64,000 nucleotides of DNA, taken from the NCBI GenBank assembly GCA_947044365.1, contig OX345636.1, forward strand, positions 12,605,309 to 12,669,308. The letters are read 5' to 3'. The first letter of the stretch is position 1, and the number at the start of each line of letters is the position of its first letter. This document shows, piece by piece, positions 22,033 to 36,000 of the stretch. The notes beneath the pieces were generated by a model, which searched no databases, was not told the origin of the DNA, and worked only from the letters and a program-made list of their open reading frames with translations. The stretch is from Petrosia ficiformis. Its lineage: Eukaryota > Porifera > Demospongiae > Haplosclerida > Petrosiidae. Both the position numbers and the translations under genes were made by a program.

Positions 22033-24088
22033 ATGGCAAGAAAAACTTCTACTGCTCAGGAACTTGATGAATGTGGTATATGTCTGGGTCAGTATACTAA
22101 CCCCAAAATTCTCCCATGCCTACACAGCTTCTGTATAAAATGTATTGAAACACTGCCACAAAAACCACAGGTAAACACACAAAACAAATATTATTATTAT
22201 TCATATATAGATCATGGTTTACTAATAGGGAGACCAGTATTTCATAAACTGTCCTTCATGTTGTATGCCAACACATGTCCGGTCTACTCGAGCAGTTATA
22301 AAAGTACAAGATGTAGTGGTCAATACTTCCAACACACTCCCATTGAAAAATAAGAAATGTAACAATCATATTGAGCCTCTTAAAGGATACTGCAAAACTA
22401 GTCAACAGATTATCTCGAGAGATTGTACAATTAGTGAATGGCGCCAAAATGACAAGTCTAAAGTTGCTACTGAATTTTCTCGTGATCATCATCCACAGAT
22501 TGAGGCCAACCTCACAAAAGTTAATACGAAACTAGCTGACATTAATGCAGCATTGACTAATCTCATCACTCGAGAGAGGGAGATCACAAAGCAGGGAGAA
22601 GATGTCAAGAAAGAGATCTACACACATGCTCGACTAATCATAAATTTAATTCAACAGTCAGAGAGGCAGTTAGTTCAACAGGTAGACACCGCAGTACAAC
22701 AAAAGATTCAACTACTAACCAAACAGAGAGAAGAGGCAGAGACAGTCCTAAACCAGCTAAAATGTTGTGAGGAGATTTTAGAACAAAGTCTGAAGATAAG
22801 GAGTCAACAACCGGTATTGATGGAGAAACAAAGGTTGATACAAGTAATGACATCAGTCAATCAAGATGTCGACTCTCTCGTATTTCAACCAATAGAGGAA
22901 ACAAACATACAATTTGTTAGAAATCAGAAATTAGCTGCTAAATTTGAGGGTATTGGTGAGTTAAAGTCTAAAACATTTGGTAAATCAGTTCTTATCAAGA
23001 ATGCTTGTTATGCTGGTACGAAATCAACCATGACTCTCAACCTCCAAACTCAAAATGGAACTCCCTTTTCAATACCTGTTTCCCTCATATCATGTCAACT
23101 CTCTACTGCTGATGACAGTCAAGTGACAGCATGTGACATCAATGAGATTCAATCAGGAAAGTATGACATTAGCTTCACTTCTCATACCGGAGGGAAACAT
23201 CAATTGACAGTACGCATAGGAGGTGTAAATATCCCTGGTAGTCCTTTTACTAATCGCATTATTCCTTTACCTGAAAAGAGAGGTATACCAGTCAATATTA
23301 TATCAAGACTTAATAGACCATGGGGTGTTGTGGTCACTAAGAATGAAAGGGTTGTAGTAGCTGAGCGAGAATCACAGTGTATCACAATACTAAACGAGGA
23401 GGGAAGGAAAGTTAGGTCACTTGGAACAAAGGAGGGTGAATTTACTAATCCTCGTGGAGTAGCCATTTCTCATGATGAACATATTTTAGTAACTGATGAT
23501 CATCGCTTACAGAAACTAACAATTGAAGGTGATTGCTTGAAGTCAGTTGGAAGTATAGGCAAAGACCCTCTTCAGTTTTGCCATCCTAAAGGTATTACAG
23601 TTCATCCTATCACAGGACAAATATTCATTGCTGATACAGATAATCATCGTATTCAAGTTCTCAATAATGACCTCACATACTCTCATAGTTTTGGTAAACT
23701 AGGTTCGGCACGAAAACAATTCAAATATCCATATGATGTTGCATTCGACAATGAAGAATATTTGTATGTTGTAGATCATCATAATCATTGTATCAAGAAA
23801 TTCACACCAAAAGGACAATATATCTCACAGTTTGGTTCACATGGGTCTAATCCTGGTCAACTTAAAGATCCCACCTCCATTGTCATAGATAATAATAATT
23901 TAGTGTATGTTAGTGAGTATGGTAATAATCGTCTGTCCATATTTGATATTAATGGATGTTTTATACATTACTTTGGCAAGAAATGTAGTGGAGAGGGAGA
24001 GTTTAAATGTCCATTTGGTATAACAATAGATTCATTAGGTAACTTATATGTTAGTGACTATGGTAATAACAGACTAATTGTTTTCTAG
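22033..24088 (+). CDS. T2: TRIM-NHL protein with intact RING and degenerate B-box
   Basis: Exon 1 is 22033-22170 and exon 2 is 22229-24088; the intron is only 58 nt, with ACTAAT just before its AG. The protein is 665 aa. RING ligands are C14, C17, C29, H31, C34, C37, C54, C57. The B-box region (from C90) keeps CNNH, one Cys of the second pair and the last Cys, but has Ser for two cysteines (KTSQQIIS) and Arg and Asp for the two final histidines, so four of eight zinc ligands are gone. About 20 extra residues (AVIKVQDVVVNTSN region) replace the usual linker before it. Coiled coil, filamin domain (to NIPGSPFTN) and six NHL repeats follow. Probable E3 ligase through the RING; substrates unknown. 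CAG|GACACTA just upstream looks like a 3' splice site in the 5' UTR. Confidence 0.88.
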
Positions 24089-26822
24089 CTCTAATTTAAA
24101 CATACAAATTATATTATATTTCTCTTAATTATACAGTAGCTATATTGATGACATATTATGTTTAGTATTATTATTACTATTAGTGACATTAAATATTAAT
24201 AATAATTAATAGTAGTATCAGATCAGGAAAAAACTATTTGCACCTATATATGAAAAGTATGTGTGGCAGTGTACATGTATAATTATGTCCATAATAATTA
24301 TTTAAAAAAAAATTAATTACATGTATACATACATCTGTCTTTAGTAGTTATACACTACCTCACTGTTTTAAATTTATTTATAGCTCACTATTATAATAGA
24401 TAGATGAAACTCTATTTAAAGCCCACTATGGATACATAATATGATGACAAGATAAGAGATACAATTTACATGCACATGTATGTAATAAAAATAGAAAATG
24501 TGATCTGACTTCAGTTGCGACAAATATTCCGATGACACTAATAAAATTTTGGTACAATTTGGATTAGATTTGTGTCATCGACACACCGCATTATGGGATG
24601 GGAACTTCTGTTGACAAATTCCACAACTTTGTACTTATAATAATAAATAATAAATAGCAAATAGATTTTTAAAAACATTTTTGTGTATATATACATGTAT
24701 ATATATATATATATATATTATATGATATATATATCTATGTACACAAATGTTTTAAAAACATTTATTTGTTATTAGCCTTTGTTATTTGTTGTTATAAGTA
24801 CAAAGATGTGGAATTTGTCAACAAATAACTTTGTTCTCCACAGATAATTGAATGAGAATTTACAATAATGTATAGCTCACAAGCATAATATTTATTATCA
24901 ATACAGCATTGAAACTCCTGTAACCAAGGGTTAAAATAACGGTTTCATTTTTACAGTATGCAGATGTTATTGTCCTATAATGCGTTATGTTTGCAAGGAG
25001 GACAATTGTCAGTTTTGTTTCAGGAAAAGTCATGCAGAATGTTTCTTGTATGGTATTGTGATGAGAGTCTACAGACCATAACATAGCGATGCACAACTAA
25101 ATTTGAATCTTCAATTACAGTTAGCTGTTTTCGGCTCAACAAGATGTAAGGAGAACAAGATACATGTACAATCCTTCTGATTGTTTTGTGGTGTCCAACA
25201 TTCAGTAATCATAGCTGACTTTCTCATGTATGAAACAACATATGTACAGCAGTCTATTAAATTTATTATTTTGATTATCTACTTTTTAAAGATAATGTAG
25301 TACTTTAGGAATACATGTATATTTCAAATAGAACAGCTATTAGTACCGGTTTTAATATGTAATGCACAATTAGGCAGCTTTATTACTGCTGGTCTATAGA
25401 GCTTGAGCACATGTTCTATTACGTCCTATGCTCATTAATTGACCAAGCACCCAGAATGATACAATGCATATATAATAATATATGTAACACAAACATCTAT
25501 ACAAATTCAAACCAGTGAAATAGCAATCATAAGGGATTGCCCTGCAGGCCATAAAAACAGATTTAGTATTGTATTTGCACATTTGGCACACAGTTTTCAA
25601 GCAAGTACATTTCAAGTACTGAGTAAAAGATTGGAATGCTGTTTATGTAGCTGTGCATATAGTGTATGGAACTACTCAATCAGTAGATATGTACATTGAT
25701 TGTATAATTATACCTATATACGTATTCTGAACAAGATACCTAAACCCCTAATTAGTAATATAAAAAGCAAATTTTGAAAATAATTATTGTGGAAGTTAGA
25801 ATGGAGAGTAGTCAAGCTCAGAGTTTCAACAAATAATGTTTTATGACCCAGCAAGACCATCCCTATCATTGCTTTCTAACATATATAATTATGTTTGCGT
25901 CAGTATCACATATGCATTGCATACGTAGTTAAGAAAGTGATGTCATCTCGAGGGGCTTCTTTAATTAATGCACATGTTGTGTGAATGAATACACACTTGA
26001 GCTACTGACCAGTGTCCTGGAAGAGTACAGCTTGAACTACGACTAGTACTAAAAGAATCTTTAACAAGCAAGAAAAAATAATACGTTGTTAATTTTCAGA
26101 CACAAGGAAATTATCAATAATGACATAATTTAGTTAAGCTTAAAGGAACACTTTAATTATACTCAGACTGGAGTTACACTTCTTCAGCCCAGGATACACA
26201 GAAAGGTAGAGACACTACTGCCATCATAGGTGGATAACAGTCACTGCAAAGCAATCATATGTAGGGACACAGTTTTCTCTATACATGTATCTCGAACACA
26301 GTTTTCTCTATACATGTATATCTTGATAAATTATCAATTCTTTTAAAAAACATTTTTTTCAATGTCAAAAGATAAACATCATAAACGTTAACGTGTCATT
26401 TTAACCCTCATTTGGATACATGAGTTTCAAAGTAATATTTACTTCTGAAGTATAGTATTGTTCAATTATCAGTGGAGAACAAAGTTATTCGTTGACAAAT
26501 TTCACAAACGTTGTACTTATAATAACAAATAACAAACATTCTTGGCAAGCCAGGTAATTAACTATGTTTGGTATATCAATTAGCCCACTTTCATATTTGG
26601 ATCAAGGTGTGTCACAACAACATTGTTGCCTGTGGAGCTATCAGTTTGATCTGAGTACACACTAATACAAGAAAAAGAGTTCACTATCCATCATCAAGTG
26701 AGTTTATTTAATGTAGAATATATATACAGTATGATAATACTTTAGCTGGACATGTACATTATTGAGATTATTTACACATTAACTTGTTTTACTATATCAA
26801 CAGGACACTACATCGAAACAAA
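24089..26822. other. T2-T3 intergenic region with foldback and R1 repeats
   Basis: No gene is recognised. Positions about 24612-24842 form a large imperfect inverted repeat whose ends contain TTGACAAATTCCACAA and TGTGGAATTTGTCAACAAAT. One-sided copies of the same end lie at 26470, 30410 and 33200. R1 occupies about 25178-25560. From about 26020 to the T3 ATG the sequence is paralogous to 30020-30819 upstream of T4. GATCTGAGTACACACTA lies at 26648-26664. Confidence 0.6.
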
Positions 26823-29018
26823 ATGGCTGCAAAATCTTCTACTGCTCTGAAGGAACTTGATGAGCAACTAATATGTAGTGTCTGTTTAGACCAGTACACT
26901 AATCCCAAAACTCTACAATGTCATCATTCCTATTGTCTAAAATGTATTGAAAATCTACCACAAGAACACAAGGTAAATACATCACAAACAATACACTATT
27001 TATTACATGATACAGAATTATATAGAAAACACTGTAATGTAATACCAGTGTTTTTAACAATAATTAATAATAATTATTATAAAATATTAATTCTCATTAC
27101 ACTTGAATAGCATGCTTTATACATAATTCCGTTTACTTACTAACAGGGAGATAACAAGTATTTCATAAGCTGTCCATCATGTCTTAAACCTACACAACTA
27201 CCCGACATCGGAGTTACAACCCTCCCTACTGCTTTCCTCATTAATAGCCTCCTGCAACTACGTGATAAGCTAATCAAACCATCAATTGAAGTCGATATAG
27301 AATGTAATATTCACCACGACCCTCTCAAGGTATATTGTGAGACATGTGAGCAGCTCATTTGTAGAGATTGTACAGTTACTAAACAGCATCGTAATCACGA
27401 TTACAACTTTATTACCGAGTCCTACCCCAAACATCATCAACAGATAGAGGCTAACCTAACAACCGTGAAAGAGAAAGTAGCTTACATTAATACAGCACTG
27501 ACTAACCTTACCACTCGAGAGAGGGAGGTCACCAAACAGGGAGAAGATGTAAAGAAAGAGATCAACACACAGGCTCAACTAATTGTAAACTTAGTTCAAC
27601 AGTCAGAGAGACAGTTAGTTCAACAGGTGGACACTGTAGTACAACGAAAGATACAGCTGATAACCAAACAGAGAGAAGAGGCAGAGATAGTTCTGAACAA
27701 GCTGAAAAGTTGTGAGGAATTTGTAGAACAGAGTCTGAAGGTAGGGAGTCCACAACAGATATTGAGGGAGAAACAGAGTATGTTAAAAGTAATGACAACA
27801 GTCAATCAAGATGTCAACCCTGTTGCATTTCAACCAATAGAGGAGGCCAACACAACATTCACTAGGAATCAGACATTGGTTGATAGATTCGAGGGTATTG
27901 GTGAGTTTAAATCTAAACCATTTGGTAAATCATTTCTCCTCAAGAGCGACTGCTGTCTTGGTAGGAAATCAACCATCACTTTCAACCTGCAGACTCACGA
28001 TGGAACTCCCCTCTCAGTTCCTCTCTCCCTCATCTCTTGTGAACTCTCTTCATCTGGTGATAGTCGACTAATAGCATGTGATATCACTGAGACACAGATA
28101 GGAAACTATGATATAAGCTTTACTCCACATACCAGAGCAAAACATCAGTTGATAGTACGATTGGGAGGTGTAGATGTCCCTGGTAGTCCCTTTACTGTGA
28201 TGAGAGGTAAACCAGTGAATATTATATCAGGACTCTGTCATCCAAGGGGTGTAGTAATTACTAAGAATGGAGATATTGTAGTAGCTGAGAATAGTGCACA
28301 TCGTATAACAATACTAAACAAGGAGGGAAAGAAATTGAGGTCATTTGGAACAGAGGGAACAGAAGAAGGTAAATTCACTTTTCCTCGTAGTGTTGCCATA
28401 TCTCACGATGGACACATTTTAGTAACTGATGATCATCGACTACAAAAACTAACATTTGAAGGCAATTGTATAAAGTCAGTTGGGAGTGGCGAGGCAGGCA
28501 ATGGTCCCCTACAGTTTAATTATCCTGAAGGTATAGTAGTTCATCCTACCACAGAACAAATCTTTGTAGCCGATGAGGAAAATCACCGTATTCAAGTTCT
28601 TAATAATGACCTAACCTACTTTAATAGTAGGTTAGGTCATTATTCAGCACAAGAAAAATTAAATCAGCCATCCGATGTGACATTTGACAACGAAGGATAT
28701 TTGTATGTAGCTGAAAGGGTTAATTGTTGTGTCAAGAAGTTGACATCAACAGGACAATATATCTCACAGTTTGGTTCATTTGGGTCTACTCCTGGTAAAT
28801 TTTTGTGCCCTTCCTCCATTATCATAGAAAATAATCTAGTATATGTTTGTGGTACGAATTGTGTCTCAATATTTGATACTAATGGACGTTTCATACAATG
28901 TTTTGGCAAGAAAGGTAGTGGAGAGGTAGAGTTTAATAATCCATGTGGTATAACAATAGATTCATTAAGCAACTTGTATGTTAGTGACACATATAATGAC
29001 AGAATAGTCATTTTGTAA
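26823..29018 (+). CDS. T3: TRIM-NHL protein, RING and B-box intact
   Basis: Exon 1 is 26823-26972 (50 aa from ATG in MAAKSSTALKELDEQL) and exon 2 is 27147-29018; junction phase 0, protein 673 aa. RING ligands are C18, C21, C33, H35, C38, C41, C59, C62. The B-box (CNIHH, CETC, CRDC, HRNH) has all ligands. Coiled coil, filamin domain (FGKSFLLKSDCCLGRKST) and six NHL repeats follow. The linker before the NHL domain is short (VMRGKPVNIISG), as in T1, lacking the IIPLPEKR segment of T2, T5, T6 and T9. N-terminal half is closest to T4, C-terminal half to T1, which indicates a mosaic. Probable cytoplasmic E3 ligase. AATAAA at 29135. The frame is open to an upstream TTG at 26784, but the ATG at 26823 aligns with the other copies. 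Confidence 0.92.
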
Positions 29019-29335
29019 TTACATTTTAAACATTATAATTATATACTCTTGTGCTAGAATACTACTAACTACTATACTTATTATTATACATTTGCACTTC
29101 TATAAATTCATATGTAATTGCTTAATTTGAGTAAAATAAAATAATCATGAGATTAATATTCAATTTATAATAAAATAATAATTATTAACAATAATTACAC
29201 AGACCAGTATTATCATTATTGTGGCAGTAGTCACCTACTGTTATATGTTGGATACTTTTGTATGTATTACATTGAAGATCTACGAAAGCACCCACTCCCC
29301 TATTTTGATATTGCAATGAAAACAAACACTATTTA

Positions 29336-30025
29336 AACAAAGGAGGGTCAATTCACTAGTCCTCGTGGAGTTGCCATATCTCACGACGGACAAATTCTGG
29401 TAACAGACTATTTGATGGTAATTGTGTGCATTCAGTTGGAAGATGTAAGACTGGCAATCAACCTCTTCAGTTTAATGATTCTAGAAGTATAAGTGTGCAT
29501 TCTACTACGGGACAAATATTTATTGCTGATATGTACATACAACCATTGCATTGAAGTTCAAATGGACCATTAAGTTCTCCTTTTTCTCCACTCTGCTTGC
29601 CAAAACAATGTAGAAAACAACCATTAGTATCAAATATTGAGACACGATGATTACTCAACTCATTAACATACACTAGATTATTGTCTAAGATGATGGAGGA
29701 AGTATAGTTAAGTTGGTCAAGATTAGACCCTTCATAATCAAACCTTGATATATATTTACTGTTGGTGTGAACTTTTTGATGCAGTTATAATCTACAACAT
29801 ATACACATCCTTCTTTGTCAAATGTCACATCGTATGGACTTTTGTGGATGTGTTCTGGTGCTGAACCTCTTGTATCAAAATTATGTGAGTAGGTGAGGCC
29901 ATTACTATAGCAATTTCAGAATTATTGTTTTTTAAAATGCATGCATGTATTTCTACAGCATGGCAATTATAATCATGATGTGGTATTCCTGATGATTTAT
30001 TATCATATTTCATATAATTATGCTC
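29336..30025 (+). pseudogene. Relic of a T7-like gene with an internal inversion
   Basis: 29336-29559 matches NHL repeats 2 and 3 of T7 on the plus strand (reads GVAISHDGQILVTD, then the QIFIAD region), with small deletions. 29560-29900 is the following part of the gene on the minus strand (reads NHRVSIFDTNGCFLHCF when reverse complemented). From 29901 the plus-strand order resumes with the last NHL codons and the 3' UTR of T7 (near CATGCATGTATTTC and GATGTGGTATTC). The middle was therefore inverted in place, with a few bases lost at the left breakpoint and about 40 at the right. Confidence 0.85.
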
Positions 30026-30035
30026 AGACACAAGG

Positions 30036-30114
30036 AAGTTATCAACAATGACATAACTTAGTTAAGCTTGAAGCTCCTTCAAGCTTAACTAAGTTATGTC
30101 ATTGTTGATAACTT
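30036..30114. repeat. 38-bp perfect palindrome, absent from the paralogous site
   Basis: The arms start AAGTTATCAACAATGACATA and are exact reverse complements over 38 bp around CTC. The paralogous sequence upstream of T3 (about 26098-26155) has the left arm only, so the right arm was added in this copy. Confidence 0.9.
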
Positions 30115-30819
30115 GAGTTTAATCGTACTCAGACTTGAGTTACACTTCTTCAGCCAGGATACACAGAAAGGTAGAGACAGTACTGCCATCATAAGTGGAT
30201 GACAGTCACTGCAAAGCAATCATATATAGGGACACATTTCTCAATATATCTTGTTAAATTATCAATTCTTTGAAAAAACATTTTTTAATATCAAAAGATA
30301 AACACTCTAAATGTTAACGTGTCATTTTAACCCTCATTTGGATACATGAGTTTCAATATAATATTTACTTCTGAAGTATAGTATTGTAATTCCTATTCAA
30401 TTATCAGTGGAGAACAAAGTTATTTGTTGACAAATTCCACAAATGTTGTACTTATAATAACAAATAACAAATAAAAAAAAACAAAAAAACATTCATGTAC
30501 AAGCCAGGTAATTATTATATCATATATATATATGCAACCACATTTGAAAACATATTACCATAATATAGTATATCAATGAGCCCATTTTCGTATTTACATT
30601 AAGGTGTGTCACAACAACACTTGCCTATGGAGCTATCAGTTTGATCTGAGTACACATTAATACAAGAAAACGAGTTCACTATCCATCATCAAGTGAGTTT
30701 ATTTAATGTAGAATATATATATACAGTATGATAGTGCTTTAGCTGGACATGTACATTATTGAGATTATTTACACATTAACTTGTTTTACTATATCAACAG
30801 GACACTACATCGAAACAAA

Positions 30820-33006
30820 ATGGCTGCAAAATCTTCAACTGCTCTGGAGGAACTTGATGAGCAACTAATATGTAGTGTCTGTTTAGACCAGTACACTAAT
30901 CCCAAAACTCTACAATGTCATCATTCCTTTTGTTTAAAATGTATTGAAAATCTACCACAAGAACACAAGGTAAATACATCACACTATTTATTACATGATA
31001 CAGAATTATATAGAAAACACTGTAAAGAGTTTTTAACAATAATTAATAATAATTATTATAAAATATTAATTCTCAATACACTTGAATAGCATGCTTTATA
31101 CATAATTCTGTTTACTTACTTACAGGGAGATAACAAGTATTTCATAAGCTGTCCATCATGTCTTAAACCTACACAACTACCCGACATAGGAGTTACAAAC
31201 CTCCCTACTGCTTTCCTCATTTGTAGCCTCCTGCAACTACGTGATAAGCTAATCAAACCATCAAGTGAAATCGACATAGAGTGTGAGGTTCATCATGACC
31301 CTCTCAAAGTATATTGTGAGACATGTGAAGAGCTTATCTGTAGAGATTGTGTAATTACTAAACAGCCTCGAAACCATGTCTATAACCTTATTACTGAGTC
31401 CTATCATAAACATCATCACGAAATAGAAGCTAGTCTTACAAGGGTGAAAACAAAGGTAGCTGACATTACTACAGCAGTGGCTAACCTCATAGGTCGAGAG
31501 ATTGAGGTCACCAAGCAGGGAGAAAATGTCAAGAAAGAGATCAACACACACACTCAACGAATTATAAACTTAGTTCAACAGTCAGAGAGACAGTTAGTTC
31601 AACAGGTGGACACTGTAGTACAACAGAAGATACAGCTGATAACCAAACAGAGAGAAGAGGCAGAGATAGTTCTAAACCAGCTGAAAAATTGTGAGGAATT
31701 TGTAGAACAGAGTCTGAAGGTAGGGAGTCCACAACAGATATTGAGGGAGAAACAGAGTATGTTAAAAGTAATGACAACAGTCAATCAAGATGTCAACTCT
31801 GTTGCATTTCAACCAATAGAGGAGGCCAACACAACATTCACTAGGAATCAGACATTGGTTGATAAATTCGAGAGTATTGGTGAGTTAAATTCTAAAACAT
31901 TTGGAACATCAGTTATCATCAAAAGCGCTTGTAACCAATGTAAGAGATCAACAGTCACTCTCAACTTCCAGACTCATGATGGATCTCCCTACTCAGTTCC
32001 CTTGTCACTTATCTCTTGTGAACTTTCTTCTGCTGATAGTCAGCTCATAGCATGTAATATAAATGAGACTCAGCGAGGAAACTACGACATAACCGTCACT
32101 CCACGTACCACAGGGAAGCATCACTTTATAATACAATTGGTAGGTGTGGATGTTCCTGGTAGTTCCTTTACTCTCTCCCCTGAGAAGAGAGGTAAACCAG
32201 TGAATATTATATCAGGACTCGATATACCATGGGGTGTAGCAGTCACTAAGAATGAAGAGATTGTAGTAGCTGAGTATGATGCCCATTGTATTGCAATACT
32301 AAACAAGGAGGGAAATAAAGTATCTTTTGGTACAAAAGGAACAAAGAAAGGTCAATTCATGCATCCTTGTGGAGTTGCCATATCTCATGATGGACATATT
32401 TTAGTAACTGATGAACATCGATTACAGAAACTAACATTTAATGGTCATTGTGTGAAGTCAGTTGGGAGTGGTGAAGCAGGCAATAGTCATCTTCAGTTTA
32501 ATTATCCTGTTGGTATAACAGTTCATCCTACCACAGGACAAATATTCATTGCTGATACACACAATCATCATATTCAAGTCCTCAATAGTGACCTCACCTA
32601 CTCTCATAGACTTGGAACAAAATGCTCGGCAACAGAACAATTCCATTATCCATATGATGTGACATTTGACAATGAAGGATATTTGTATGTCGTAGATTCT
32701 TATAATCCCTGTATTAAGAAATTCAGAACAACAGGACAGTATATCTCAAAGTTTGGTTCATATGGGTCTAATCCTGGTCAACTTAAAACTCCTACCTCCA
32801 TTATCATAGATACCAATCTATTGTATGTTAGTGAGTATGATAATAATCGTGTATCAATTTTTGATACCAATGGATCTTTTATAAATTGTTTTGGCAAGAA
32901 AGGTAGCGGAGAGGGAGAGTTTAATGGACCGTGTGGCATAACAATAGATTCGACAGGCAATATGTATGTTAGCGACACATATAATAACAGACTAGTTGTT
33001 CTGTAG
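30820..33006 (+). CDS. T4: TRIM-NHL protein, RING intact, one B-box ligand lost
   Basis: Exon 1 is 30820-30969 (50 aa) and exon 2 is 31126-33006; junction phase 0, protein 676 aa. The RING is complete and nearly identical to T3. In the B-box, CEVHH, CETC and CRDC are kept, but the first of the two final histidines is Pro (KQPRNH), removing one zinc ligand. The coiled coil matches T3 closely, while the filamin domain (SVIIKSACNQCKRSTVTLN) and the six NHL repeats differ, so the T3/T4 similarity stops in mid-gene. The upstream region carries GATCTGAGTACACATTA at 30643 and the CAG|GACACTAC acceptor-like site as in T3. Probable E3 ligase. Confidence 0.9.
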
Positions 33007-36000
33007 ATCTATTTAATATATTTATATCTTTTTAAATTATCAATTCTTTGAAAAAACAATTATTCTAATATCAAAGATAATACATTTATAAAGTTAACGT
33101 ATCAATTCAGCCCTTAATAATTTGGTTGCATGAGTTTCAATGGAATATTTATAATTTATATTTCTGAGGCATAGTATTGTAATTCCTTTTCAATTATCAG
33201 TGGAGAACAAAATTTATTCGTTGACAAATTCCATGAATTCAGCACTAAGTGACAAACAAACCCAGTGTTCTGCCAAGGATATTTAGAGTGGTGGTTAGAT
33301 TCTACATGCATTTAGTGCTGTTTATCCAGTATATAGTTAATTCTGTCTCAGTAGCCTATAAAGATATTATCTGAGAGGTAGTTAATTTATTTGAGAGGTG
33401 GTTAATTTATCTAAGTGGTGGTTAATTCATCTGAGAGGTGGTTATTCCCAACTTGTGCCGACCAGTGTGGGCAGAACACTGCAAACCTAAGTACATGTAG
33501 ATTATAATTAAGCTATTCAATTTATAATAAACACAATGCAATAGTAATTAACAACATACCAGATTACACCATTTACTATAATTATATCTTTATCTAATAT
33601 GTTTACCATAGAAACAATGAATCCCACACATTTTCAATTAAATACATACTATGCTAATATTTTATGGTATTGTACCGGATGTCACATGAGTGGAAGTTTT
33701 ATTGTACTGGAAGTCACCTGATGAGATGTTTTATTGTACTACTAGTCACACGCTACCAGGTAATAACAGCTAGAAATTCTCTTGCTTTGGTAACAGCAGA
33801 ATAGTATTAAATCCTTTGAACAACATAAGTTTATTTGTAATAATAACCTGAGAAGTTACAGAGTTCTATCTATGCCCAGCCCTAAATTTTCTCGCTTCCA
33901 AGGTGACGGTATTAAGATAATCACTGGTCTGGGTTTTACCTTCCTCATCACATGATTGTTTCATGATAATAATTTTTTGAAAACCCTGTTACATTAGATA
34001 AATAAAATATTCTACAGATACTGGGAAATATCACTCATTGGATATGTGCATTGTCACTCGTCCTTCGGACTCATGAGACTGCAATACTTCGTATCCAACT
34101 TGTGATTTTTTCCGGTATCTGTATGATAGATAATAAATAATTATTGTAGGCATGGTCACCTAATATTACATACTAATATTACATATCAAATAAACATGTG
34201 TGCATGTAATATTTGGTGGTTTGGCAGTTTTGGGTTCAAACCCTCAAATTAAAATTTGCCAATTAGTCATGAATGTGCATGTGTGATCTAAACAGTTCCA
34301 AAAGGAGAGTGCTTGAAGGTTTGGTAGTCCAAAGGGCAGCGCCCACACTTTTACTTAGCTTCATAACTTCTACATTTTACGCTACACAGACTTTTAACTT
34401 TCAGAGTTAGGCAGAAAGTCATAGACACCAAAATTGTGCTTTGTTAGTGGGAAGATAGCAGCAAGGCGAGTGTTTGAAAGTACAGTGATCAATGCCAATA
34501 ACCACAGTTAGCTCTTTGTCAATTTGATTGGTTATAAGTTAGGTTTGGTTACTCGTATTGTTTCAATGTTTGCACTAGCGTAAAGTACATTTAGTAGGCT
34601 GTCTTGTGTAGAAATATGGTTTAAAAATATCAAAGGACTTCAAAAATGGAATTGTTCATATGCATATCATCTGTGGTTAATTGTCAAAATTTAATTTCTC
34701 AACAACAGCAAACTGTCAATATTTCCCCACATATGGTAATTAAAATAGAATATATAATTTATTTTATATAATATTAGGATTACATTGAAACACTCAATAC
34801 TCCACTACTTTATACAGTAACTCAACTGCTTAAATATTTGCATAGAATGTGTAATCACTTTAGATTTTGTTGGTGTCTTACACAAAATGGCAGAATAGTA
34901 GGTATTTGAAATTTGAAATTCAGCAAGGGATAAAAATTCAGATCAGAAAAAATGTAAAAATAACACTAATAAGTTAATAACTGTTGTTTATATCATACAG
35001 TGAGTGATACAGCTGTGTATAAACATGTGTATTATAGTCATTTGACACATTGTGTCACAGTCATTCATCATAGGACACGTACAATACAGACAACAAGATG
35101 AGAATCAAAATTTATGTCCCAATCCAAATATTCCCTCTCCTAAAAAAAATAAACCATGTAAAAGCTAAGTGATATAACTGTGTATGCCTATGTAAAGCAG
35201 TTAATGTATGTATATATGTACATGTATGTACTATGTATGTACTATGTATGTACTATGTATGTACTATGTATGTACTATGTATGCATATATGTATGTATGT
35301 AGGTATGTTATGTTATGTTAACAACAGTAAATAATAATTTATTATTTACTATGATTGACAACATTAATTTGATTAGGGAAGACAATTTAAGGTGGTACTA
35401 GGGAGTGGGCGGATGCGACTCTAATCAGTTTCAAAATACAGTATTATATAATATGACTTTAACCTGGTGTAATAGCAACCTTCATATCTTCTCATGATCT
35501 TTATACTTCTCTGCAAGAGTGGGAGTGTTGGAAAAATGTCCATTTTTGCCATCATAATAAGTACAAAACCAAGAAAGCCACGCCCACCAATCATGGCGTG
35601 CATCAAGTACAATGCATTTTGAGAAAACAAATAGAGCCGTTTTCTGCAAATTCATTTTACTTTTATAGTTACAAGAGGCTGAAGAAAGCTGAATTCTGTA
35701 GCTTTTCACTGAAACCATAAAATCTACCTTTCTAGATACTATCAAACTCCGATCTTTCCCAGAGAGCAACTACAGTTACCCTGCCAGATTGTATGCAGCA
35801 AGAAGCTGGCAAGACTAGAAACTGATTGGAGTAGCATCCGCCCACAGAAAAGACTACAACCTTAACAGTTTAAAAATATACCGACCCTATTATTCTGCAC
35901 AAAACTATTCACGGGTAGCCACAAATTATCATGCTTATTATAATTAAACTATATACACGATTTATAGTTACCATATTAGGAAATAATCAACTATTTTTTA

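Noticed and set aside
26784..26822. Upstream extension of T3 (and of T4 at 30781) to a TTG
   Set aside because: Non-ATG start; the ATG in MAAKSS aligns with the other paralogues, and the upstream part contains the CAG|GACACTA acceptor-like site.
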